Below are positions 34,503 to 44,052 of a stretch of 64,000 nucleotides of DNA, piece after piece. Made by a program: the position numbers and the translations under genes. The notes beneath the pieces are model-generated. The model was not told the origin of the DNA, did no database searches, and was given only the letters and a program-made list of their open reading frames with translations. The stretch's first letter is position 1. Each line of letters starts with the position of its first letter. Source of the DNA: Pedobacter paludis (GTDB lineage: Bacteria; Bacteroidota; Bacteroidia; Sphingobacteriales; Sphingobacteriaceae); contig NZ_QGNY01000001.1 of NCBI RefSeq assembly GCF_003173575.1, positions 62,001-126,000 of the forward strand, given 5' to 3'.

Positions 34503-34712
34503 TGTTACACGAGGACACGTACCACGGCTTGATTGGTTTTTTGAAAATGTCAAATGCCAAGGCTCGTGTCCACACGAACCATTCAATATTTTGAATTCTC
34601 TAATCGCGTTTGAAAACGCTTAACTTATTAAATTACAGTGGAACGTGAGGACGCGTACCACGGCTTGAGAATATTATACTCCCAACGCCATGGTTCGTTT
34701 CTCTACGAACCA
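34503..34712. repeat. REP-like palindrome cluster, four variant units
   Basis: Four related palindromes fill most of the 418-bp gap between aqpZ and mnmA. An imperfect unit lies around 34503-34527; another is GGCTCGTG-TCCA-CACGAACC (34561-34580). A third imperfect unit is around 34638-34661, and the last is TGGTTCGT-6 nt-ACGAACCA (34691-34712). Two carry GTACCACGGCTTGA where the RAYT-flanking copies have GAACCGAGGCATTTGA, so they are a diverged subfamily of the same element, far from the transposase. Confidence 0.75.
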
Positions 34713-34734
34713 ATCGATCTCTCAAAATTTACCA

Positions 34735-34772
34735 AATAAAAAAATCCCAACCAGATTAGCTGATTGGGATTT
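34735..34772 (-). terminator. Intrinsic terminator of mnmA
   Basis: The stem AAATCCCAA (34742-34750)/TTGGGATTT (34764-34772), with an inner CAG/CTG pairing, is followed on the minus strand by a run of seven T. It lies 20 bp after the mnmA stop. Confidence 0.85.
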
Positions 34773-34792
34773 CAATTATATTTTTCTAATGA

Positions 34793-35884
34793 TTAAACTA
34801 AGAAACCACCACCAAGCAAATCGTTTCCTTCATAGAAAACGGCAGATTGACCAGGCGCAATTGCTGAAACATTGTGATCGAAAACCACACGCATTCTATC
34901 TTTTTCTTGAACAATTGTACTTAACATACCAGCATCTTTATAACGAATTTTAGTGATCACATCATTCATTGGTTCTTCTATGCTTGCATATTTTACAAGA
35001 TTGATGTTTCTAACCATTGCTTCTCTGCGTTCCAATTCATCGGCTTTGCCTAAAACAACGGTATTGCTTTCAGGTAAAATCTGCGTAACAAACATGGGTT
35101 CTCCAAAAGCGATACCTAAGCCTTTACGTTGACCAATAGTATAAAATGGATAGCCCTTATGTTGCCCAACAACCATTCCATTACTTAAAATGAAATTTCC
35201 ACCAGCCACTCTGTCTTCCAAATCTTCCACTTTGTGTTTTAAGAAGGCTCTGTAATCATTATCGGGAACAAAACAGATTTCGTAACTCTCAGATTTCTTT
35301 GCAAGTTCTTCTTGTCCCATATCTAAAGCCATTTGTCTGATTTCAGATTTGGCAAAACTTCCCAAAGGAAATTTGGTACGCGAAAGATTTTCCTGTGAAA
35401 CGCCCCAAAGTACATACGATTGATCTTTGTTTTCGTCTTTACCTTTAGAAATTACATAACGGCCACTGTCTTGCTGGCGAATATTGGCGTAGTGCCCAGT
35501 TGCGATAAATTCGCAATCTAGTTTATTTGCACGTTTTAACAAGGCTTCCCATTTAATGTGGGTATTGCATAAAACACAAGGATTAGGTGTTCTTCCGGCT
35601 AAATATTCGTCAACAAAGTTGTCGATCACATAATCGCCAAACTCATCACGGATATCTAATATATAATGTGGGAAACCATAATTTACCGCAAGGGTACGGG
35701 CATCGTTAATGCTATCTAACGAGCAGCAGCCGGTTTCTTTGCTGCTTCCACCAGAAGTTGCATAATCCCAGGTCTTCATGGTTAATCCAATAACCTCATA
35801 ACCTTGCTCATGCAACATTACCGCTGCTACAGAACTATCAACCCCGCCACTCATGGCTACCAGAATTCTACCGTGTTTACTCAT
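34793..35884 (-). CDS. mnmA: tRNA-specific 2-thiouridylase MnmA
   Basis: A 363-residue cytoplasmic ATP-pyrophosphatase that thiolates U34 of tRNA-Lys, -Glu and -Gln. The PP-loop is VAMSGGVDSSVAA. The catalytic Cys pair lies in PNPCVLCN and in YEICFVPD. The tRNA-contact GHYANIR and the C-terminal beta barrel ending AVFYEGNDLLGGGF are present. The length matches the family. It is monocistronic with its own terminator. Confidence 0.96.
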   Translation of the reverse strand: MSKHGRILVAMSGGVDSSVAAVMLHEQGYEVIGLTMKTWDYATSGGSSKETGCCSLDSINDARTLAVNYGFPHYILDIRDEFGDYVIDNFVDEYLAGRTPNPCVLCNTHIKWEALLKRANKLDCEFIATGHYANIRQQDSGRYVISKGKDENKDQSYVLWGVSQENLSRTKFPLGSFAKSEIRQMALDMGQEELAKKSESYEICFVPDNDYRAFLKHKVEDLEDRVAGGNFILSNGMVVGQHKGYPFYTIGQRKGLGIAFGEPMFVTQILPESNTVVLGKADELERREAMVRNINLVKYASIEEPMNDVITKIRYKDAGMLSTIVQEKDRMRVVFDHNVSAIAPGQSAVFYEGNDLLGGGFLV

Positions 35885-35981
35885 TTTAAAACTATTGGTT
35901 GCAAAAATAAGGTTTATTTAATTGAAATTATTTAAAGGAAGTCAGTAACTTGTAAAAAGCTGATTGTATTTTTTATGTTGA

Positions 35982-35993
35982 TTAAACGTTTTA
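35982..35993. promoter_or_regulatory. Candidate LacI-type operator upstream of the GH92 gene
   Basis: TTAAACGTTTTA, with palindromic core AAACGTTT centred on CG as in LacI/PurR-family operators, lies 78 bp before the GH92 start codon. The same 12-mer occurs in the leader of the GH97-GH125 operon. Confidence 0.5.
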
Positions 35994-36070
35994 GTTTGAC
36001 ATTTTTCGCAGATTTACGCAAAAATTAATACCTTAGAATTTTCAAAAAATAAGCTAAATTTTAAATTGAT

Positions 36071-38356
36071 ATGATTAAAAAAATTATCCTGCCTTGTCTT
36101 TTGCTTTCGGCTCTTGCAGCATCAGCACAGCAGAATTTGGTGCAGTATGTTAAACCCATTATCGGAACCGAAAAAATGGGACATACTTATCCCGGTGCAA
36201 CTGTTCCCTTTGGTGCAGTGCAGTTGAGCCCCGAAACCGATACTTTATCTTATGAAGTTGGTGGCAAATATAACGGCGACGTTTACAAGTATTGCGCTGG
36301 TTACAAATACGAGGATAAAACCATAACTGGTTTTAGTCATACTCACTTCAGTGGTACAGGGCATTCAGATTTAGGCGATTTTTTGATTATGCCAACGCAA
36401 GGCAAACTTCAGTTAAATCCAGGAACGGCATCAAATCCTAAAGGCGGTTATCGTTCTGCATTTTCTCATGCCAATGAAGTTGCAGAAGCTGGCTATTATA
36501 AAGTGAAGTTAGATGACGATAACATAACGGCCGAGCTAACCTCAACAACTAGGGTAGGGATGCACCAATATACTTTTCAGAAATCAGATCAATCACATAT
36601 CATTTTAGATTTGATGGCCGGAATTTATAACTATGATGAAAAAACAGTTTGGACATATGTTCGTGTGGTAAATGATACCTTATTAACAGGTTATCGCCAA
36701 ACCAATGGATGGGGCAGAACCAGAACTGTTTATTTTGCCATGAGTTTTTCTAAGCCATTTAAAAGTTACGGAAGAAAAAGCTACGATGCCAAACAAGCTT
36801 ACAGAGGGTTTTGGGGCAAATTTAATCAAGACCAAAACTTCCCTGAAATTGCTGGTAAAAAGTTAAAGATGTATTTTGATTTTGATACTCAGGAAGGCGA
36901 AAAAATCAAGATCAAGTTTGCGCTATCTCCGGTAAGTCAGGATAATGCCTTGCAAAATATGCGTACGGAGATTTCTGGATGGGATTTTGAAAAAGTAAAA
37001 GCTCAGGCTCAGGCCACATGGAACAAAGAGTTAAATAAAATTCAGATTACATCCTCAAATAATAATAAAATCAATTTTTACACTGCACTTTATCATGCAT
37101 TTATCAACCCGACTACTTATACTGATGTTAATGGCGAGTATAAAGGTTTAGATCAAGGTGTGCATAAGGCAGATGGTTTTACAAATTACACCACTTTCTC
37201 GCTTTGGGATACTTATAGGGCTTTGCATCCATTTTTCAACATTATGCAACCAAGCAGAAGTAATGATATGGTAAAATCTATGATGGCCCACTACGACCAG
37301 AGCAGTTTGCACATGTTGCCAATTTGGTCTCATTATGCAAATGATAATTGGTGTATGAGCGGTTATCACAGTGTCTCTGTAATTTCTGATGCAATTATTA
37401 AAGGCACTTATAATGGCGATCCAAATAAAGCCTTAGATGCCTGTGTAGCAACAGCAAAACATCGCGATTATGAAGGAATCGGTTATTATATGGACTTGGG
37501 TTATATTCCTGCTGAAAAAAGTGGTGTTTCTGTTTCGAATACGTTAGAATATTCTTACGATGACTGGGCGATTGCACAATTGGCTAAAAAGTTAAATAGA
37601 ATGGATGTTTATGACGAATTTATCAAACGTTCTGGAAACTGGAAAAACAACTACGATAAATCAATCGGTTTTATGCGCCCAAAATTAGCCGATGGAACCT
37701 TTAAAAAAGCATTCGATTCAAAAGATACGGAAGGACAGGGTTTTATTGAGGGAAATAGCTGGAACTATAGCTTCTTTGTTCCGCATGATCCCACTGCGTT
37801 AATTGAAATGATGGGCGGAAAAGCAAAATTTGCAAAACGCTTAGATACCTTGTTTACCATGCATTTGCCTGATGAATTTTTCGCACATACAGAAGACATT
37901 ACCCGCGAAGGAATTATTGGTGGTTATGTGCATGGAAATGAACCTGCACATCATATTGCTTACTTATATAACTGGACCGATCAACCTTGGAAAACGCAGG
38001 CTCAAATCCGTCATATTTTAAATATGCAATATAAGCCTACGGCTGATGGATTGGGCGGAAATGATGACTGTGGACAAATGAGTGCCTGGTACATGTTCTC
38101 TTCGCTAGGTTTTTATCCAGTTTCTCCAGGGTCTGATGTTTATGCACTGGGCAGTCCATCTGTAAATAATGCGGTTTTAAATTTAGAAAATGGAAAAACC
38201 TTTACAGTTGAAGCGATTAAGCAAAGCGATAAAAATGTTTATGTAAGCAAAGTTTTGTTGAACGGCAAAGCGTTAAGCACACCTTTTATAAAACACTCGG
38301 ATTTGACAAATGGCGGTAAACTTACCTTCTACATGTCTTCTAGCCCGAACAAATAA
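36071..38356 (+). CDS. GH92 alpha-mannosidase, secreted
   Basis: A 761-residue calcium-dependent exo-alpha-mannosidase family protein with a signal peptide (MIKKIILPCLLLSALAASAQQ). Family blocks are TYPGATVPFGAVQLSPE, GFSHTHFSGTGHSDLGD, FSLWDTYRALHPF, the acid Glu in FIEGNSWNY and the base region GGNDDCGQMSAWYMFSSLG. GH92 enzymes remove alpha-1,2-, 1,3-, 1,4- or 1,6-linked mannose by inversion; the linkage is not predictable here. It has its own terminator and candidate operator, and with GH125 and SusC/D suggests alpha-mannan or N-glycan use. Confidence 0.94.
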   Translation: MIKKIILPCLLLSALAASAQQNLVQYVKPIIGTEKMGHTYPGATVPFGAVQLSPETDTLSYEVGGKYNGDVYKYCAGYKYEDKTITGFSHTHFSGTGHSDLGDFLIMPTQGKLQLNPGTASNPKGGYRSAFSHANEVAEAGYYKVKLDDDNITAELTSTTRVGMHQYTFQKSDQSHIILDLMAGIYNYDEKTVWTYVRVVNDTLLTGYRQTNGWGRTRTVYFAMSFSKPFKSYGRKSYDAKQAYRGFWGKFNQDQNFPEIAGKKLKMYFDFDTQEGEKIKIKFALSPVSQDNALQNMRTEISGWDFEKVKAQAQATWNKELNKIQITSSNNNKINFYTALYHAFINPTTYTDVNGEYKGLDQGVHKADGFTNYTTFSLWDTYRALHPFFNIMQPSRSNDMVKSMMAHYDQSSLHMLPIWSHYANDNWCMSGYHSVSVISDAIIKGTYNGDPNKALDACVATAKHRDYEGIGYYMDLGYIPAEKSGVSVSNTLEYSYDDWAIAQLAKKLNRMDVYDEFIKRSGNWKNNYDKSIGFMRPKLADGTFKKAFDSKDTEGQGFIEGNSWNYSFFVPHDPTALIEMMGGKAKFAKRLDTLFTMHLPDEFFAHTEDITREGIIGGYVHGNEPAHHIAYLYNWTDQPWKTQAQIRHILNMQYKPTADGLGGNDDCGQMSAWYMFSSLGFYPVSPGSDVYALGSPSVNNAVLNLENGKTFTVEAIKQSDKNVYVSKVLLNGKALSTPFIKHSDLTNGGKLTFYMSSSPNK

Positions 38357-38377
38357 TTACACATCCCAAGTACAACG

Positions 38378-38409
38378 CCGCTGGTAAATTCGCCAGCGGT
38401 TTTTTTTTT
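38378..38409 (+). terminator. Intrinsic terminator after GH92
   Basis: The GC-rich stem CCGCTGG/CCAGCGG (38378-38384 with 38393-38399), with an 8-base loop, is followed by ten T. Confidence 0.9.
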
Positions 38410-38515
38410 GATAAAATTTATTGTGTTTGAATGTAGCGGATTAGTTATTTAAATTTAACCAACTGATAACATTGGTTCTATAATATTGAATTTAAATAAG
38501 CTTTAAAAATTTTAC

Positions 38516-39361
38516 ATGTCAAACAGACGATTTTTTATAAAAAGTAGTGTTGCTGGAGTTGTGCTGGCAAGCTTAAGCCCTGCGGTTTCATCTTTTGCAT
38601 CAACAGATCTTCATGAACCTAAAATCTCAAGCGCAAAAACCAGGCTCCGTTTCGCAATAGCTTCTGATGGGCATTATGGCCAACCGGGAACTGATTTTAA
38701 AACAGATCATGAAAATATTGTCCGTTGGTTAAATGAATCGCACAACAAAAACCCGCTAGATTTTGTAATTATAAACGGTGATTTGGTTCATGATCGACCT
38801 GAACTATTATCGGAGGTAAAGAAAGAATATTACGATCGGTTAAAAGTTCCATTTTATGCAATTCCGGGAAACCACGATCATGCAGATGCGAAAATCTGGA
38901 AGTCGGTATTTGGGTATGAGGATAATTTTTCTTTCCAAAAAAACGGAATTGGCTTTGTGCTGGCCAATACTTCTGATACCACTGGAAAATACATCTGCCC
39001 AGATAATGTATTCTTAAAAAATGAGCTGGATAGATTTAAATCTCTAGAAACCATTTTTGTTATTTTACATATCCCACCACATTTTTGGGTGCCCGAAAGT
39101 CCCTTTGTAGAATGTCCTGATACCATTAAATTGCTCCACAGTTATCCTAATGTTAAAGCCGTTTTTCATGGCCACGATCATAGTTTGGATGCTGTTTTTT
39201 ACACCAATAAATTACCGCATTTTTTTGATGCACATATTGGTGGGAACTGGGGTACGGCTTATAAAGGTTACAGGATTGTAGAAGTTGGGGAGGATAATAA
39301 AATTTCAACCTTTCAGGTAAATGCGAGCCAAAATCCTACGCTTAACGAAACTAAACTTTAA
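38516..39361 (+). CDS. Calcineurin-like metallophosphoesterase, exported
   Basis: A 281-residue protein whose N-terminus NRRFFIKSSVAG resembles a twin-arginine signal. Metal-site motifs in order are SDGHYG, NGDLVHD, GNHDH, ILHIPPH and FHGHDH. The fold is shared by 3',5'-cyclic nucleotide phosphodiesterases and nonspecific phosphatases; the substrate is unknown. It lies between GH92 and a secreted hypothetical gene and has its own terminator, so a link to glycan use rests on proximity only. Confidence 0.87.
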   Translation: MSNRRFFIKSSVAGVVLASLSPAVSSFASTDLHEPKISSAKTRLRFAIASDGHYGQPGTDFKTDHENIVRWLNESHNKNPLDFVIINGDLVHDRPELLSEVKKEYYDRLKVPFYAIPGNHDHADAKIWKSVFGYEDNFSFQKNGIGFVLANTSDTTGKYICPDNVFLKNELDRFKSLETIFVILHIPPHFWVPESPFVECPDTIKLLHSYPNVKAVFHGHDHSLDAVFYTNKLPHFFDAHIGGNWGTAYKGYRIVEVGEDNKISTFQVNASQNPTLNETKL

Positions 39362-39451
39362 TCAAAGATTAATTCCCAATTAACATTATAGCTCTAGTTT
39401 TAAGCTGTAAATATTTGGTTATCATATTATATTGTTTACTTATTGTACAAG

Positions 39452-39484
39452 TAAGCCTCGATGGATGTCGAGGCTTATCTTTTT
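39452..39484. terminator. Intrinsic terminator
   Basis: The stem TAAGCCTCGA/TCGAGGCTTA with a 6-base loop is followed by TCTTTTT. It lies between the convergent phosphoesterase and the secreted hypothetical gene. Confidence 0.85.
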
Positions 39485-39525
39485 AATATATTCTTAGTTT
39501 AAGTAGAGTTGAATGCGTATAAAAG

Positions 39526-40401
39526 CTACTTATCCCATTCGAAATTCATAATACTAACATTGCTCTTTCTAGATGAACTTACCGCAATCCCTTTTTCTTG
39601 AGCATCTGTAAGGGTAAATCCCTCCAGCTCGTCGGCTTTATCAGTGTCTACGATTTTTAGAGTAGACTCATGTCCCGTCTCCAAAGATTTTTCTAAATCA
39701 AGAAATGTCAACCTCCATTTTTTGCCTTCAATTTGGTTTTGAATTAATACGAGAATGCCTTGGTTTGCAATCCAATGTAAGTTTTGTACCCATGGAGAAC
39801 AGGTGAATTTTTTAAAAAGTACATTTTTATCGCTGGTTTTATTCACTCTCGCCAAAACATTTGGGTCGTATAATCTTACCTCGTTATTTTTGTTTCCGTA
39901 ATCTGCAGTGGCCACAAACCATTTGCCTTTATATTGTATGTATTCTGGCCTCGTACCCTGAATACAGGCATCATCTTCAATCGTATTAATTAAATTACCA
40001 TCTAGGGTTCTCGTTTTTAAAAAGCCTTTCCAATTTATGTTATAAATAATCGCCTTCCACAAAGATCCCTCTGCATTTTGCCTTACTGAATTTCCTATAA
40101 AAGTCGGCATTCCTTTGTGGTAAGCTAAACCGGTTGGATGTTTAATTACATTTTTGTTTTTAATTGTAAAACGATACTCTTTGTGTTGATAAATTAGTGA
40201 ATCCTCATTTAAAATGTATTCTCGCATTACGCCAACTTCTCTATCGCCATACAAATAGAATTTATCATTTTGATGAGAAATTCCTTGACATGCACCCAAA
40301 GAATCTAGAGTGAAATTCTTGCTTATTCTTCCAGAAATAGAGTGTGAACTTGTTATAATCAATAGAAAGCCGAAAACAAAAAATGGGGTAGATAATTTCA
40401 T
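39526..40401 (-). CDS. Secreted hypothetical protein, possibly beta-propeller
   Basis: A 291-residue protein with a signal peptide (FFVFGFLLIITSSHS). Repeated short strand patterns (GISHQNDKFYLYGDRE, PTGLAYHKGMPTFIGN, PEYIQYKGKWFVATADYG, QNLHWIANQGILVLIQN, DELEGFTLTDAQEKGIAVSS) look like blades of a six-bladed propeller. The DELEGFT phrase recalls SdiA-regulated/esterase-like phytase propellers. No catalytic residues are assigned. It is divergent from the SusC gene across a 308-bp gap. Confidence 0.65.
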   Translation of the reverse strand: MKLSTPFFVFGFLLIITSSHSISGRISKNFTLDSLGACQGISHQNDKFYLYGDREVGVMREYILNEDSLIYQHKEYRFTIKNKNVIKHPTGLAYHKGMPTFIGNSVRQNAEGSLWKAIIYNINWKGFLKTRTLDGNLINTIEDDACIQGTRPEYIQYKGKWFVATADYGNKNNEVRLYDPNVLARVNKTSDKNVLFKKFTCSPWVQNLHWIANQGILVLIQNQIEGKKWRLTFLDLEKSLETGHESTLKIVDTDKADELEGFTLTDAQEKGIAVSSSRKSNVSIMNFEWDK

Positions 40402-40594
40402 AATTAAGAATTTTAATGCCGATTAATCAATCCGATTAATGGGTATAAATAACATTATCGCAAACTAAGTGCAGTTCAGTTAAGCCAATATTAAGTTCAC
40501 ATTATTTTTCCTCGTTATTATCCAAATCTAGAACAAGGGTTTGTTCATATAATTAATGTTGACTTAAAAATAGGGCTTTGATATTCTTTCAGAC

Positions 40595-40620
40595 TTAACA
40601 CTGTAGATACATAGTGTTAA
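40595..40620. promoter_or_regulatory. Inverted repeat upstream of susC-like gene
   Basis: The perfect arms TTAACACT and AGTGTTAA, 10 bases apart, lie about 90 bp before the SusC start. They could be an operator for a dimeric regulator or an mRNA leader hairpin. The rest of the 308-bp gap (40402-40709) holds nothing else recognisable. Confidence 0.4.
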
Positions 40621-40709
40621 AAGTACACACCTACATTTGGCGAAAGTAGAAACACTCAATACACCTTGTCGATAATTATAATTTAAGCCTATGTGATTCC
40701 GAAATCTAC

Positions 40710-43700
40710 ATGCCTTTCAAAAACACAAAATCAAATCATATTTCTCAAACGATTACTAAGAACAAAAATATGACATCATTTTTAACCGCAGGTATGAGAA
40801 GTACCTGCAGGAAATTGCTTTTACCATTAGGATTAATAGCAATTTGTAATACCTCTTTAATGGCAATGAAAAATTCTTCTTCCTACTACGCCATTGATAA
40901 TAATAAAGCAATAGTTACTATAAACGGAACGGTGCTAGATCAAAGTGGGCAGCCATTGCCCGGTGTAAATGTTTATGAAAAGAAAACCAAAAAAGCTACC
41001 GTAACAGATGGAAACGGTAAATTTTCAATCTCGGTTGAAGATGGGGCTGTTTTGGTTTTTTCATTTATAGGATACGATAGTCAGGAAGTTTCGGTTAACG
41101 GACGCCAGACATTGAAAATCACCTTGAAAGAAAACAGCAATACTTTAAACGAAGTGGTTGCAATTGGTTACCAGAAAATTAGAAAATCGGATGTAACTGG
41201 CGCCATTAGCAGCGTTAAAGCAAGCGAACTAAATTTAACATCAGCAACGGTTGGCCAGGCATTGGTTGGTAAAGTGGCGGGTGTACAGGTTTCGCAAACA
41301 AGTGGAGCACCTTATTCTGGGACTAAAATTAGAGTAAGAGGAGTAGGCTCAATCAACGCAAGTTCTGATCCATTATATGTTATAGATGGTTATCCGGCAG
41401 GAAATAATGTATCTATTAACCCTGAAGATATTGAAACCATAGACATTTTAAAAGATGCGGCATCAGCAGCTATTTATGGATCAAGAGCATCGGGTGGTGT
41501 GGTCTTAATTACCACAAAACGCGGTAAAGATGGTCAAGGTCGTTTTGAATATGATGTTCAGGGTGGAATTTCCCAACTGGCAAAAAAGGTTAAACTTTTA
41601 GATGCAAATCAATTTATTCAATTATTAATTGATGGGCGTAATAATGCTTACAAAGATTTATGGGTAAATGCAGGTAAAACCTGGAACGATTCTATGTTTG
41701 GCGATAACAACGCTACGCGGATTACTAATGTTGGAAATGGAGCCAGTGTAAGCATACCGGCCGATCTTTATAATTTCAGTACACAGCAAGCAATTCCAGC
41801 AACCTATAATACAGATTGGCAAGATGAACTGTATCGGAACGCGGCCTTTCAGCGTCATAATCTTTCCTTTTCTGGCGGAAATAAGGATATAAAATACTTT
41901 CTAAGCGGTGGCTATCAGGATAACGATGGAATTGTAGACAATACAAACCAGAAAGTAATCAACTTTAGAGCCAATATAGATGGTAATGTGAGCGAACGCT
42001 TACACGTTGGCGCAAACGTTGCTTATACTCAAAATACAAATGCCGAAGTACAGGAAGGACGTTACAATTTAAGTCCGATGATGTCTGCATTGATTTATCT
42101 GCCTTACCTTCCCGCTAGAGACGCAAACGGAAATCCAATCCAATTTGGAATGGGCGCAATTTCGTCTGCTTTCGGAGTACAAAATCCAGAGAACCCTTTA
42201 GCAACAGTAGAACAATTAAAAATTACCAGAAAAGGAAGCAGAAGCTCGTATAACGCAAACGCGACTTATAAAATTATTGATGGTTTATCTTTCAAGGCAA
42301 ATTTAGGTACGCAAACCTATAACGAAAAGTACGATTACTATTTACCAACCAGTTTAAGCAATGGTAATAATCCACCATATTCTACAGCTTCTTTAACGGC
42401 AGCGAATGCAATTGCACAAACATTAAGTCAGGTAGATCAATTGGCCGAATTCACTTTAAATTATAACAAAACTTTTGGTAAGCATAGTTTAGATGTTTTG
42501 GCTGGTTATTCTGCTCAGAAAACAACGAGCGATCAGATTCGGGTTTCGGCTACAGGTTTCCAAAACGATTACATTGGAGAAATTACAGACAAAGGCGCTG
42601 ATGCTGGATTTTTTACTCTGGATAATACAAGAACAGGCAAATCTGTAAATACCTTACTTTCTTACTTCGGTCGTTTTAGTTACAACTATGCCGGAAAATA
42701 TTTCTTAACAGGTTCATTCCGTCGCGATGGTTCATCAAGATTTGGTCCGCTAAATAAATATGGAAATTTCCCTTCGGTAGTGGCGGGCTGGAATTTATCT
42801 GATGAAGATTTTTATAACAACTTTTTAGGAGAACAATCTAAAATTAAAATAAGAGCAAGCTGGGGCTTAAGTGGAAACAACAACATTCCGAATTACAGAA
42901 CTGCTCAGGAACTTAGTGCACCTGGAGGTGTTGTTATTGGAAATGCAATTGCCACAGCGATTTGGCCAAACGCAATTCAAGATCAGGGCTTGGGTTGGGA
43001 ATCTACATCTCAATACAATTTCGGAACAGATATCAGTTTGTTTAAAAACCGGGTATCCATTATGGCCAACTACTATTTGAGTTATTCTTATAACTTATTA
43101 TTTAATCAGCCAATCTCGGCAGTATCAGGTGCATCATCAATTTTAACCAACCTTGCCGATAGTAAGGTTCGCAATAAGGGTTTTGATCTTCAGATAGATG
43201 GAAGAATTATCCAAAACGAAAACTTCACGTTTGGTGTAAGTGGAAACATTGCTGTAAACCATAATAAAGTATTAAATATGGGAGGAGCAAGTACCATATT
43301 TACAGCAGGTGCAGAGCGCTCTTACATCACCCACATTACACAAGAAGGACAGCCTATCGGGATGTTTTACGGATTTAAAGTATTGGGTAGAGTTACTGCA
43401 GATAATTTAGGAAAAGTTGCTCCTTCAGCCGCCTCTACAAATCCACTAAAAGTAGGCGATTTATATTTCCAGGATACCGATGGAAACGGTGTGGTTAACG
43501 ACGCGGATAAAACCGTGATCGGTACACCTTACGCTAAGTTTACTTATGGTTTTGCGTTAAACACATCTTATAAAACGTTCGATTTGAGAGCTTCCTTTAA
43601 TGGTTCTTATGGCAACCAAGTGTTAGACGGGCAGGATTATTATTTGTACAATATGGAAGGATCGGGTAATCAGTATGCAGATGTTGCCGATCGTTACCGT

Positions 43701-44042
43701 AATGAGGCAAATCCAGGTTCAGGTTTGGTTTATCGTGCATCGAGAGCAGGAACGCAGAGTAATAGTACACGTTTATCAAGTTTCTATATTCAAGATGGAT
43801 CTTATTTCAGATGTACGAATATCACCTTGGGTTATAGCTTCCCTAAATCTTTAGCCAATACTTTAAAAGTGAATAATATTCGCATTTATGCAAGTGTAGA
43901 TAACGCATTTACCATTACCGACTATAAAGGTTACAACCCAGAAGTAGATTACAGTGTAGGTAATAACCTTGCTCCGGGTGTGGATTATGGAAATTATCCA
44001 CTGGCTAGGGCTTATAATGTTGGTATTAAACTTACTTTTTAG
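40710..44042 (+). CDS. SusC/RagA family TonB-linked outer-membrane protein
   Basis: A 1110-residue outer-membrane transporter. The order is: N-terminal signal region (about residues 29-53), carboxypeptidase-D-like domain (VTINGTVLDQSGQPLPGVNVYE), plug (NEVVAIGYQKIRKSDVTGAISSV, VQVSQTSGAPYSGTKIRVRG, DAASAAIYGSRASGGVVLITTK), then a barrel to the C-terminus. With its SusD partner it imports oligosaccharides or other nutrients. There is no N-terminal FecR-interacting extension, so an anti-sigma link is unlikely. An alternative start at 40770 (MTSFLTAGM) has a better A-rich context. No glycoside hydrolase is in its operon, so the substrate is open. Confidence 0.93.
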   Translation: MPFKNTKSNHISQTITKNKNMTSFLTAGMRSTCRKLLLPLGLIAICNTSLMAMKNSSSYYAIDNNKAIVTINGTVLDQSGQPLPGVNVYEKKTKKATVTDGNGKFSISVEDGAVLVFSFIGYDSQEVSVNGRQTLKITLKENSNTLNEVVAIGYQKIRKSDVTGAISSVKASELNLTSATVGQALVGKVAGVQVSQTSGAPYSGTKIRVRGVGSINASSDPLYVIDGYPAGNNVSINPEDIETIDILKDAASAAIYGSRASGGVVLITTKRGKDGQGRFEYDVQGGISQLAKKVKLLDANQFIQLLIDGRNNAYKDLWVNAGKTWNDSMFGDNNATRITNVGNGASVSIPADLYNFSTQQAIPATYNTDWQDELYRNAAFQRHNLSFSGGNKDIKYFLSGGYQDNDGIVDNTNQKVINFRANIDGNVSERLHVGANVAYTQNTNAEVQEGRYNLSPMMSALIYLPYLPARDANGNPIQFGMGAISSAFGVQNPENPLATVEQLKITRKGSRSSYNANATYKIIDGLSFKANLGTQTYNEKYDYYLPTSLSNGNNPPYSTASLTAANAIAQTLSQVDQLAEFTLNYNKTFGKHSLDVLAGYSAQKTTSDQIRVSATGFQNDYIGEITDKGADAGFFTLDNTRTGKSVNTLLSYFGRFSYNYAGKYFLTGSFRRDGSSRFGPLNKYGNFPSVVAGWNLSDEDFYNNFLGEQSKIKIRASWGLSGNNNIPNYRTAQELSAPGGVVIGNAIATAIWPNAIQDQGLGWESTSQYNFGTDISLFKNRVSIMANYYLSYSYNLLFNQPISAVSGASSILTNLADSKVRNKGFDLQIDGRIIQNENFTFGVSGNIAVNHNKVLNMGGASTIFTAGAERSYITHITQEGQPIGMFYGFKVLGRVTADNLGKVAPSAASTNPLKVGDLYFQDTDGNGVVNDADKTVIGTPYAKFTYGFALNTSYKTFDLRASFNGSYGNQVLDGQDYYLYNMEGSGNQYADVADRYRNEANPGSGLVYRASRAGTQSNSTRLSSFYIQDGSYFRCTNITLGYSFPKSLANTLKVNNIRIYASVDNAFTITDYKGYNPEVDYSVGNNLAPGVDYGNYPLARAYNVGIKLTF

Positions 44043-44052
44043 AATTAAGGAA

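Noticed and set aside
43969..44052. Extended N-terminus for the SusD gene
   Set aside because: The extra codons overlap susC and lack a signal; the lipoprotein signal and AAGGAA ribosome-binding site fix the start at 44053.
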